From Mesorhizobium sp. B2-8-5 (GTDB lineage Bacteria; Pseudomonadota; Alphaproteobacteria; Rhizobiales; Rhizobiaceae): a stretch of 64,000 nt of DNA. The stretch lies in contig NZ_CP083951.1 of the NCBI RefSeq assembly GCF_006440675.2, positions 1,364,001-1,428,000 of the forward strand, in the 5' to 3' direction. This document shows, piece by piece, positions 1 to 7,273 of the stretch; within the stretch, counting starts at the first letter, position 1, and every line of letters begins with the position of its first letter. A model generated the notes under the pieces. That model was not told the origin of the DNA. It ran no database searches and saw only the letters and a list, made by a program, of their open reading frames with translations. The translations under genes and the position numbers were made by a program.

Positions 1-1267
1 GGGTAGGACTTCACCGCCGCCTCGCAGGTCTCGAGAGCCCCGCCGCCGATCTCGTTCGGCAACCGTCCCGAGACGACGCCCTGCAGGTCGAGCGGCTCGC
101 CGGCGGCCTGGTCGCAAGGGTCGGCGCCCGGCGACAGTTTCATCGTCGCCCGCTTCGCGGCGTTGCCCACACGGATCTCGAAGCCGACTTCGACGGGAGC
201 GGCCGAGCCGATCTGCGGCTCGTAGCGCAGATTGTCGACCTCGGCGGCCATCAGGCTCGATTGCGGCGACAGGACGCGACCGGGCAAGGACAGCGTTCCG
301 GTCGCCGGGTAGCTCGCAAGCTTGAGGCTGATCGAGGCATCCTTGGCCGGAAGACCAGTTTCAGCGGAACCGGGCCGACGCCGACCGGGACGCGGATATC
401 GCGACTTCCAATCGCCTCGGCGACATCGCCAACCTGGATTCCGCGCTCCGCCACCTGCTCGTTCTGCTGCGCGTCGGAAGGCGGTGGCGCTGGTTGCTCC
501 GCCCCGCGCATCAGCACGACATCGTCGATCAGCGAGGAGTTCTCCCACGGAACCTGCTTGCCGTTGGTGGCCTTGACCACGTCGCGGCGCACGGCCGCCA
601 TGACCGAGCGTATCTCCTGGTCCGGCGCCAGCGCGCGGCGGGAGAAGGACGACGAGAACGGGCTGAGATCGCCGGAACCATCATAGGCGACCGCCCCCGG
701 CTCGGTTGCATAGGCAATCAGCGTGTTCTGCGAACCTGTTACCTGCGCAAGTCCGCTGTCGCCGGCGACGATCAACTGGTCGCGCAGCCAATAGTCCTTG
801 CGCGGGAAGGGATTGTTGCGGCAGGCGTCGAGGATGATCATCTGGATCTTCGATCTCGAGCGCAGTTGCCGCAATATGTCGTCGACCTTGATCGCCTGGA
901 CCTCCATGTCGGCCGCATCTTTCAGCGACGCATCGACCGGAATCAGGAAATTCTCGCCGCCGATCTGAAAGCCGTGTCCCGAATAGTAGACGACCGCGAG
1001 ATCGGCGCCGTCGGCTGCCGCCAGATAGTTGCGGAACCGCTCTTCGAACTGAAGCCTGGTCAGGTCCTTGGCGGCGAACACCTCGAAGCCGGCCAGCCGG
1101 AACGTATTGGACACGTCTTCCGCGTCCTTGTCCGGATTCTTGAGCGCCGGGATTTCGCGATATTCGGAATTGCCGATGACGAGGGCAACCCTTCGATCGG
1201 CGTGCGCTTCGAATGTCGTGAGGCCCACGAGGAACAGGGCTGCAAGGAGCGCGCAGCATCGCAGCAT
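1..1267 (-). CDS. Caspase-family (peptidase C14-like) secreted protein, 3' end outside window, apparent frameshift
   Basis: Residues 1-23 form a signal peptide ending AHA-D, so the product is probably exported. A caspase-like fold follows: the catalytic His lies in YSGHG (about H98) and the catalytic Cys in LDACRNNPF (about C149). The block TNGKQVPWENSSL matches the end of the p20/p10-like domain of bacterial caspase homologues. The frame opening at 1267 closes near 251, but another frame of the same strand is open from about 350 to position 1 and reads as sensible protein (LASYPATGTLSLPGRVL, then DPCDQAAGEPLDLQG, a motif that often starts the C-terminal region of rhizobial caspase/SEL1 proteins). 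One extra C near 349-352 would join the two frames. Family function (proteolysis, perhaps stress or death related) is inferred only; the substrate is unknown. Confidence 0.8.
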
Positions 1268-1438
1268 GGCAGATCCCCCATATGTTATGATCTGGAGGCG
1301 TCAAAAAAGCCGATTGCGGCGCAGCGGTCTGTTAAAGAGCTCACAATCAATATGCGTTACCGAGGAAAAATCGCCTCGACGGCGAATATATTCTTATTTA
1401 ATAAATTTCTTATCTTTGATTTTTTAATTACATTAATT

Positions 1439-2302
1439 TCAGGCCGCTTCCGCCAAAAATTCCGGATTCTGCTTCACAAGAGCCAGCTTCAGCTTTTCCA
1501 TGGCGCGGGCCTCTATCTGGCGGACGCGTTCCTTGGAGATGCCGAGCTGTTCGCCGAGCGCTTCCAGCGTGGCGCCGTCGTCGCTCAGCCTGCGCTCCTC
1601 GATGATGCGAAGCTCGCGGGCGTTGAGCGCGCCGAGCGCGCTCTTCAGCCAGACAGCCCGGCGCTGGATGTCGATCCGGTCGCCGACGATCTCGTCGGGG
1701 AGCGGGTCTTCGGAGACCAGGAAATCCATCCGCTCGGCGGCGCCGTTCTCATCGGCCAAAGGCGCGTTGAGCGAGCTGTCGGGCGAGGACAGGCGTGAAT
1801 CCATCATCGCAACGTCGGCTTCCGGAACGCCGAGCGCGGCCGAGACCTCGCGATAGAGCGTGGCATTGGAGAGCGGCTCGGCGCCGTTGGCGAGGCGGGC
1901 GCGCAGACGCCGCAGGTTGAAGAACAGCGCCTTCTGCGCCGAACTCGTGCCGCCGCGCACGATCGACCAGTTGCGCAGGATGTAATCCTGCATGGAGGCG
2001 CGGATCCACCACGTGGCATAGGTCGAGAAGCGCACTTCGCGCGCGGGCTCGAAACGGGCGGCGGCCTCGAGCAGGCCGACATGGCCCTCCTGGATAAGGT
2101 CGCCGAGCGGCAGGCCGTAATGGCGGAATTTCGAGGCCATCGAGATGACCAGGCGCATATGGGCGACGGTGATCCTGTGCAACGCGTGCTGGTCGTTCTC
2201 TTCCTTCCAGCGCAAGGCGAGGACATGCTCCTCGTCACGCTCGAGATAAGGAGCCTTCATTGCCGCCCGGACCAGCGTCCGTCCTGCCGCGTCCTCGATC
2301 AT
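1439..2302 (-). CDS. rpoH: RNA polymerase sigma-32 factor, RpoH2 type
   Basis: A 287-residue sigma-70-family protein. Region 2 is clear (GDLIQEGHVGLLEAAARF, then FSTYATWWIRASMQDYI), followed by the RpoH box QKALFFNLRR that separates sigma-32 from housekeeping sigma. The C-terminal region 4.2 helix-turn-helix reads LGISKERVRQIEARAM and binds the -35 element. The start is supported by AAGGAG five bases upstream. Rhizobia usually carry two rpoH genes. An EcfG-type promoter upstream (2375-2400) fits the RpoH2 copy, which in Sinorhizobium meliloti belongs to the RpoE2 general stress response. The likely role is transcription of stress genes in stationary phase, oxidative or osmotic stress. Assignment to H2 rather than H1 rests mainly on the promoter. 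Confidence 0.93.
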   Translation of the reverse strand: MIEDAAGRTLVRAAMKAPYLERDEEHVLALRWKEENDQHALHRITVAHMRLVISMASKFRHYGLPLGDLIQEGHVGLLEAAARFEPAREVRFSTYATWWIRASMQDYILRNWSIVRGGTSSAQKALFFNLRRLRARLANGAEPLSNATLYREVSAALGVPEADVAMMDSRLSSPDSSLNAPLADENGAAERMDFLVSEDPLPDEIVGDRIDIQRRAVWLKSALGALNARELRIIEERRLSDDGATLEALGEQLGISKERVRQIEARAMEKLKLALVKQNPEFLAEAA

Positions 2303-2374
2303 GCCGGCTCCTTTTGGTGGTGAGTGGGCTTACAGCGGTTGAAAAGATGCCGCCGCGCCCTACAACAGCCATGC

Positions 2375-2400
2375 AACGTGTCAGGCGCATCGATGGTTCC
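2375..2400 (-). promoter_or_regulatory. EcfG/RpoE2-type stress promoter of rpoH
   Basis: Read on the minus strand, the site is GGAAC, 17 bases, then CGTT, which matches the EcfG (RpoE2) general-stress consensus GGAAC-N16/17-CGTT exactly. It lies about 73 bases upstream of the rpoH start and points toward it. The rest of the 2303-2607 gap shows no gene; it must also hold the promoter of the amino-acid binding protein, which I could not place. Confidence 0.75.
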
Positions 2401-2607
2401 GCCGTCCGAGGGGGCAAATATTGCCAGCGGGAACGTTTTGTTATCGGCCCGAAAGAGTCGGTTGGCGGTTATCAGGCAATTTTGAGAAACGGATTTCTGG
2501 AAGAGCCGATTTTTGAAATCTGGTTCCTTATTTCGCGGCCTTCTATCTGTCAGTTTCCGGCTCTCACAATCGCGCCGGGGCACCGGTCAAAACGGGATCA
2601 CAGAAAA

Positions 2608-3381
2608 ATGAAATGGCTCAAATCGCTCCTTGTCGCCGGAACGTTGCAGGTTCTGGCGGTCACGGCCGGGCATGCCGGCGCCAATCTCGACCAGATCAAG
2701 CAGGCGGGCGTCATCAAGGTCGGCACCGAAGGCACCTACGCGCCCTTCACCTATCATGACGAATCCAACGCCCTGGTCGGCTTCGATGTCGAGATCGCCA
2801 AGGCCATCGCCGACAAGCTCGGCGTCAAGGTCGAGTTCCTCGAAGGCAAGTGGGACGGGCTGATCGCCGGCCTCGACGCCAACCGCTACGACGCCGTCAT
2901 CAACGAGGTCGGCATCACCGATGCGCGCAAGGCCAAGTATGACTTCTCCGATCCCTACATCGCCTCGAAGGCGGTGCTGATCGTGCGCGGCGACAACACC
3001 GACATCAAGACCTTCGCCGACCTCAAGGGCAAGAAGTCGGCGCAGTCGCTGACCTCCAACTTCGGCAAGCTCGCCGAGTCCAATGGCGCCGAGCTCGTCG
3101 GCACCGACGGCTTCGACCAGTCGATCCAGCTTCTGCTCACCGGCCGCGCCGACGCCACCATCAACGACAGCCTGTCCTTCCTCGACTTCAAGAAGCACAA
3201 GCCGGACGCCAATGTGAAGATCGCCGCGCAGGAAGAGAATGCCGACTATTCCGGCGTTATCGTGCGCAAGGGCGATCCGGAGCTGGTCGCGGCCATCAAC
3301 AAGGCGCTGGCCGACATCAAGGCCGACGGCACCTACCAGAAGATCGCCGACAAATATTTCGGCCAGGACGTTTCGAAGTAA
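2608..3381 (+). CDS. Polar amino acid/cystine ABC transporter, periplasmic substrate-binding protein
   Basis: A 257-residue family 3 solute-binding protein. Residues 1-23 form a signal peptide (hydrophobic LLVAGTLQVLAVTAG, cut after GHA). The mature protein begins with the typical ANLDQIKQAGVIKVGTEGTYAPF and contains GFDVEIAKAIADKLGVKVEF and KWDGLIAGLDANRYDAVIN, close in pattern to cystine-binding TcyJ/FliY proteins. The ATG at 2608 was chosen because it starts the signal peptide; the frame is open upstream without protein-like sequence. It is the first gene of an importer with the permease and ATPase at 3545 and 4222. A strong hairpin cluster (3403-3482) follows it, which would favour excess binding protein over membrane parts. 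The exact ligand is not proven. Confidence 0.92.
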   Translation: MKWLKSLLVAGTLQVLAVTAGHAGANLDQIKQAGVIKVGTEGTYAPFTYHDESNALVGFDVEIAKAIADKLGVKVEFLEGKWDGLIAGLDANRYDAVINEVGITDARKAKYDFSDPYIASKAVLIVRGDNTDIKTFADLKGKKSAQSLTSNFGKLAESNGAELVGTDGFDQSIQLLLTGRADATINDSLSFLDFKKHKPDANVKIAAQEENADYSGVIVRKGDPELVAAINKALADIKADGTYQKIADKYFGQDVSK

Positions 3382-3402
3382 GGCAATCGTCCTCTTGTTC
3401 GG

Positions 3403-3482
3403 AAACCGGCGGGCCGTCAAAGACGGCCCGTTATTTTTTGCACGATATTCATGCGCCGCCGTCTTTGACGGCCCGCCGGTTT
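3403..3482 (+). terminator. Nested inverted repeat with internal terminator between binding protein and permease
   Basis: Positions 3403-3426 and 3459-3482 are perfect 24-base reverse complements. Each arm also folds on itself: GGGCCGTC-aaa-GACGGCCC at 3411-3429 followed by a T-rich run at 3431-3439 has the form of a Rho-independent terminator, and GCCGTC-ttt-GACGGC lies in the second arm. RNA could therefore form either one long stem or two short hairpins. It sits between co-oriented genes of one transporter, so partial termination or mRNA 3'-end protection is likely. Confidence 0.8.
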
Positions 3483-3544
3483 TTGCATGATAGTCAGTCC
3501 AGACGGGGGAACGCGCCGCCGTATCTGGAAGGGAGAAGCGCTCC

Positions 3545-4225
3545 GTGCCGCACTGGCTGCAATTGATGCTGGAATCGTTGCCGACGCTGTTGTGGGCGGC
3601 GCTGATTTTCACCGTGCCGCTGACGCTCCTGTCCTTCGCGCTCGGGCTCATCGCCGGACTGGTGACGGCGCTGATCCGGCTGTTCGGTCCAAAGCCGCTG
3701 GTTGCGCTGGTTCGCTTCTATGTCTGGATCTTTCGCGGCACGCCGCTGCTCGTTCAGTTGTTCCTGATCTTCTACGGCCTGCCGTCGGTCGGCATCCTGC
3801 TCGATGCCTTTCCCGCCGCGCTTATCGGCTTCACGCTCAACATCGGCGCCTATACGTCGGAGATCATTCGCGCCGTCATCGGCTCGGTGCCGAAAGGCCA
3901 ATGGGAGGCATCCTACTCGATCGGCATGACCTGGAGCCAGGCGATGCGGCGCACGATCCTGCCGCAAGCCGGCCGCGTCGCGGTGCCGCCGCTTTCCAAC
4001 ACCTTCATCTCGCTGGTCAAGGATACCTCGCTGGCGGCGGCGATCACGGTGCCCGAGATGTTCCAGGCGGCGCAGCGCATCGTCGCCACCACATATGAGC
4101 CGCTGATCCTCTATGTCGAGGCGGCGGCGCTCTATCTCGCATTGAGCTCGGTGCTGTCGGCGCTACAGGCGCGGCTGGAGGTGCGGCTCAACCGCTATGG
4201 CGGGTTCCTGGAGGCCAACGCATGA
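3545..4225 (+). CDS. Amino acid ABC transporter, inner-membrane permease
   Basis: A 226-residue HisM/GlnP-type permease. It has about five hydrophobic segments, beginning at LPTLLWAALIFTVPLTLLSFALG. The conserved FRGTPLLVQLFLIFYGLP and the cytoplasmic EAA loop EASYSIGMTWSQAMRRTILPQA (contact with the ATPase) are both present. The start is GTG at 3545 (VPHWLQ); an ATG seven codons later is less likely because it would cut the first conserved residues. Its last four bases overlap the ATPase start (ATGA at 4222). Only one permease gene is present, so a homodimer is expected. Confidence 0.92.
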   Translation: MPHWLQLMLESLPTLLWAALIFTVPLTLLSFALGLIAGLVTALIRLFGPKPLVALVRFYVWIFRGTPLLVQLFLIFYGLPSVGILLDAFPAALIGFTLNIGAYTSEIIRAVIGSVPKGQWEASYSIGMTWSQAMRRTILPQAGRVAVPPLSNTFISLVKDTSLAAAITVPEMFQAAQRIVATTYEPLILYVEAAALYLALSSVLSALQARLEVRLNRYGGFLEANA

Positions 4226-4992
4226 TCGGCCTCAGCAACATCGAAAAGCGCTTCGGCGACAATCTGGTGCTGAAAGGCGTCACCGTCAGCCTGGACGAGG
4301 GCAGCGTGACGGCGCTGGTCGGCCCTTCGGGCGGCGGCAAAAGCACGCTCTTACGCTGCATCAACCTGTTGGAGATCCCGACGTCGGGCGCTTTGCGCAT
4401 CGGCGAGGAGGGGCTGGAATTCCATCCGGGCATCAAGGTGCCGGCCAAGGACATCCAGCGCATTCGCCTGCAGACCGGCATGGTGTTCCAGAATTTCCAG
4501 CTCTTCCCGCATCGCACCGCGATCGAGAATGTCATGGAAGGGCTGGTGACGGTGCTGAAATGGCCGGAGCCAAGGGCGCGCGAGCGGGCCATGGCGCTGC
4601 TCGAAAAGGTCGGCATGGCGCACAAGGCCGATGCCTGGCCGGCGACGCTGTCCGGCGGCCAGCAGCAGCGTGTGGCGATCGCCCGGGCGCTGGCGCCGTC
4701 GCCGCGCGTGCTGCTTTGCGACGAGCCGACCTCGGCGCTCGATCCGGAACTGGCGCAGGAAGTGGTCGACGTGCTTGGGCAGCTTGCCCGCGAAGGCACA
4801 ACCATGGTGATGGCGACGCACGATCTGAGGCTCGCCTCCAAGATCGCGCAGGAGGTCGTCTTTCTCGATGCCGGCTCGATCGTCGAGAAAGGCCCAGCCT
4901 CGGTCGTGTTCGACAATCCGGAGCGCGAGCGGACCAAGCGCTTCATCGCCTCGCTGCGGCAGGAAGAAGCGCAGAAGGAGTCTGGCGGCTGA
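4222..4992 (+). CDS. Amino acid ABC transporter, ATP-binding protein
   Basis: A 256-residue polar-amino-acid ATPase (GlnQ/TcyN type). It shows the Walker A motif GPSGGGKST (about residues 34-42), Q-loop MVFQNFQLFPHRT, ABC signature LSGGQQQRVAIARAL, Walker B VLLCDEPTSALDPE and switch His in MATHDLRLA. It overlaps the permease stop by four bases, which indicates translational coupling. The insert EEGLEFHPGIKVPAKDIQRIR between Walker A and the Q-loop is slightly longer than in GlnQ. It powers the importer encoded by this operon. Confidence 0.94.
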   Translation: MIGLSNIEKRFGDNLVLKGVTVSLDEGSVTALVGPSGGGKSTLLRCINLLEIPTSGALRIGEEGLEFHPGIKVPAKDIQRIRLQTGMVFQNFQLFPHRTAIENVMEGLVTVLKWPEPRARERAMALLEKVGMAHKADAWPATLSGGQQQRVAIARALAPSPRVLLCDEPTSALDPELAQEVVDVLGQLAREGTTMVMATHDLRLASKIAQEVVFLDAGSIVEKGPASVVFDNPERERTKRFIASLRQEEAQKESGG

Positions 4993-5078
4993 GTCCTTTA
5001 CCTCCCCTTTTGTGGGGAGACCGGACCGAAGGTCCGGGTAAAGAGCGGGGGCCGCCGCTTCTTCAAGGCTTTGTTTTC

Positions 5079-5231
5079 ATGCATGTCGTTGTCGCAAAAC
5101 CGCTGCACACTTTTGCGCGACATGCATTAAAGCAGGTCGCGTGAAAAAGGATTCACGCGACCTGCTTTAAGTTTTGATTTTAAGCATGTCTTTGTCCCGA
5201 AACCGGGTCCACTTTCGGGAGACATGCTTTA
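5079..5231. repeat. Mosaic of three palindromic repeats (REP-like)
   Basis: Three palindromes are packed end to end. 5079-5127 has arms ATGCATGTCG/CGACATGCAT around a core with CACACTTTTG. 5127-5170 is a 19-base perfect inverted repeat with a six-base loop. 5181-5231 has arms AAGCATGTC/GACATGCTT around a core with CCACTTTCG. Related elements recur at 7140, 29081, 56695, 60231, 61142 and 63091. This resembles the small palindromic intergenic elements known in rhizobia; the function is unknown. Confidence 0.8.
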
Positions 5232-5240
5232 AGCCCAAAC

Positions 5241-5267
5241 AAAAAACCCGACGCGAGGCCGGGTTCT
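5241..5267 (-). terminator. Rho-independent terminator of carD
   Basis: On the minus strand the stem AACCCG/CGGGTT encloses a nine-base loop and is followed by a run of T. It lies about 25 bases past the carD stop. Confidence 0.75.
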
Positions 5268-5291
5268 TCGTAGTTCAATGAGCGAAAAAGC

Positions 5292-5873
5292 TCAGGCAGC
5301 TTCTTCCTGTTCGGATTCTTCGTTGTCGGCCTTGGCGCCGCGCTTCGGACCCTTGTTGAGGTTGACCTCGATGAGGCGAACCGCCTCGGTCTCCGACATG
5401 CGGTTCACAGCGGCGATCTCGCGGGCCATACGGTCGAGCGCGGCTTCATAGAGCTGACGCTCGGAATAGGACTGCTCCGGCTGGTTGTCGGCGCGGTAAA
5501 GGTCGCGCACCACTTCCGAGATCGAGATCAGGTCGCCGGAATTGATCTTGGCATCATATTCCTGGGCGCGGCGCGACCACATGGTGCGCTTGATGCGGGC
5601 GCGGCCCTGCACGACCTTCAGCGCGCGGTCGACATAGTCCTCTTCCGACAGCTTGCGCATGCCGATCGAGGTCGCCTTGGCGACCGGTACCTTGAGCCGC
5701 ATCTTGTCCTTCTGGAAATCGATGACGAACAGTTCCAGCTTGTGACCCGCAACTTCCTGCTCGTCGATCGCCACGATCTGGCCGACGCCATGCGCCGGAT
5801 AGACGATGAACTCGCCGGTCTTGAACCCGTGGCGGGCCGCGTTGGACTTCTTCTGCGGGGTGATCGTTGCCAT
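5292..5873 (-). CDS. CarD/CdnL-family RNA polymerase-binding transcription factor
   Basis: A 193-residue protein. The N-terminal RNA-polymerase-interacting Tudor-like domain starts at FKTGEFIVYPAHGVGQI and includes LFVIDFQKDKMRLKVPV. The helical DNA-binding half contains MWSRRAQEYDAKINSGDLISISEVVRDLYR. The tail is charged (KADNEESEQEEAA). CdnL/CarD proteins bind the polymerase beta subunit and stabilise open complexes at housekeeping (rRNA and ribosomal-protein) promoters. It appears monocistronic, with its own terminator and a 372-base upstream gap. Length and motif order match the family. Confidence 0.93.
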   Translation of the reverse strand: MATITPQKKSNAARHGFKTGEFIVYPAHGVGQIVAIDEQEVAGHKLELFVIDFQKDKMRLKVPVAKATSIGMRKLSEEDYVDRALKVVQGRARIKRTMWSRRAQEYDAKINSGDLISISEVVRDLYRADNQPEQSYSERQLYEAALDRMAREIAAVNRMSETEAVRLIEVNLNKGPKRGAKADNEESEQEEAA

Positions 5874-6245
5874 TACGCCCTGAACTCCTTAGTTGTGCAG
5901 CCGGCATCATGCCGGCTCGAACCGATGGGGTCGGCGATAGCCGACCATTAGCCGCGCAACAGGATGAACCCACCGGAAAAGCAGGGACCGGCATACCGCA
6001 CGAATGCGGCCGCCTGCCCCAGATCGCTCTGGTCCGGATCTAAAAGCTCACCTTTCAGTGATTTGGGGCGTTAGCGCCATAAATCGACGTTGTGTCACCG
6101 GCATGTTTCGTTGATGTAACACAAAAAGTCGGAAGAATCAAGGTTTTGCTGCGTTCGCTAACGCCAAACGGGGTCGCTGCCTGTCAAGACAGCAACTGTA
6201 TCGGTCGCGTTACGTCGCGTCATGCCGGCGTCGCCGGCGCCAGCA
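5874..6245. other. Non-coding gap with leader hairpins of carD
   Basis: No gene was found in these 372 bases. Near carD are two clean hairpins: GCCGGCAT/ATGCCGGC around 5900-5916 and GGTCGGC-gata-GCCGACC at 5929-5946. They would lie in the carD 5' leader if transcription starts upstream. The stretch 6060-6180 is lower in GC and probably holds the carD promoter; no exact match to a consensus was found. Confidence 0.5.
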
Positions 6246-6584
6246 TCAATCGCCTTCACCGGGCTCCGGCGAGAAATATTTCTCGAACTTCCCGGCCTCG
6301 CCGTCGAAGGTTTTGGCGTCCGCGGGCGGCTCTTTCTTGGCGGTGATATTGGGCCACTTCTCGGCGTATTCGGAATTGACCTGCAACCATTTGTCGAGGC
6401 CGCCCTCGGTGTCCGGCTTGATCGCGTCGGCAGGACATTCGGGCTCGCACACGCCGCAGTCGATGCACTCGTCGGGATGGATGACGAGCATGTTCTCGCC
6501 CTCGTAGAAACAGTCGACCGGACAGACCTCGATGCAGTCCATGTATTTGCATTTGATGCAATTGTCGGTCACGACATAGGTCAT
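6246..6584 (-). CDS. fdxA: Ferredoxin FdxA, 7Fe-8S type
   Basis: A 112-residue ferredoxin. The N-terminal cluster motif [18 protein letters not shown] and the second motif [12 protein letters not shown] give the ligands for one 3Fe-4S and one 4Fe-4S cluster. The alphaproteobacterial C-terminal extension ([15 protein letters not shown], then [12 protein letters not shown]) is intact. It is a soluble cytoplasmic electron carrier; the partner enzymes are not evident from the neighbours. It sits between carD and an S4-domain gene on the same strand, an order I recall as common in Rhizobiales. Confidence 0.95.
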   Translation of the reverse strand: MTYVVTDNCIKCKYMDCIEVCPVDCFYEGENMLVIHPDECIDCGVCEPECPADAIKPDTEGGLDKWLQVNSEYAEKWPNITAKKEPPADAKTFDGEAGKFEKYFSPEPGEGD

Positions 6585-6735
6585 TGCAGGCTCCGGAACG
6601 TCCCGATTTGCTCGGCTTTTTCAGGTTGAGGTAACGCCTTTGCCGGCTGCTTGCAAGGGCAGGGCATTCGGGCACTGCCGGCCCCGGGGAATAGAATTCC
6701 AGCGGTCTCGCCGCTGGCGGTCCGGCTGGCCCAAT

Positions 6736-7122
6736 TCAATCATCGCCGAGCAGGCGGTCGGTCTGCCGCCGCTCGCGTTTGGTCGGGCGCCCGCTGCCGG
6801 CCTCGCGCAGGCCTGGAATGGCATCCGGAACCGTCTCGCCCTTGGGTGTCGGCGCCGGCGACATGTCCTCGTAAAGCAGCCGCGCCTCGTCGGCCGGACC
6901 GCGTCGCGTGCCGCAATTCAGCACCTTCCAGACCAGGATACGGCCCTCGAGCGTGATGGTGAGAACGTCGCCGGGCTTGACCAGATCGGAGGCCTGCGCT
7001 GCTTTGTCGCGATTGATGCGGACACGCCCGGCGACGACGACTTTCGCCGCCAGGGACCGCGATTTCACCGCGCGCGAAAAGAACAGCCATTTGTCGATGC
7101 GCTGGCGGCCCTCTCCAACCAT
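6736..7122 (-). CDS. S4-domain RNA-binding protein (Hsp15-like)
   Basis: A 128-residue protein with the S4 fold at the N-terminus: RIDKWLFFSRAVKSRSLAAKVVVAGRVRINRDKA, then DLVKPGDVLTITLEGRI. The tail is basic (GSGRPTKRERRQTDR). The pattern fits the Hsp15/YrfH group, which binds stalled 50S subunits carrying nascent chains. It lies upstream of fdxA and downstream of the helicase on the same strand, so all three could be co-transcribed, though repeats at 7140-7269 separate it from the helicase. Confidence 0.88.
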   Translation of the reverse strand: MVGEGRQRIDKWLFFSRAVKSRSLAAKVVVAGRVRINRDKAAQASDLVKPGDVLTITLEGRILVWKVLNCGTRRGPADEARLLYEDMSPAPTPKGETVPDAIPGLREAGSGRPTKRERRQTDRLLGDD

Positions 7123-7139
7123 CGGGGCTAGCTTTGTTG

Positions 7140-7269
7140 GAGCACGATCTTATCGGAAAACCGGTTCCCACTTTTCGCTGGCGCGGTCCTTCGGTTCGGG
7201 ATCATGCTGGCTCTTTGATGGAGCATGATCTCGCCCGAAAACCGGGCCCCACTTTTCGGGATCATGCTC
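7140..7269. repeat. Two tandem REP-like palindromes
   Basis: Two related elements. 7140-7208 runs from AGCACGAT to ATCATGCT. 7221-7269 runs from GAGCATGATC to GATCATGCTC. Each contains the core GAAAACCGG followed by CCCACTTTTCG. They fill the gap between the helicase stop and the S4-protein gene. Confidence 0.8.
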
Positions 7270-7273
7270 GAAC

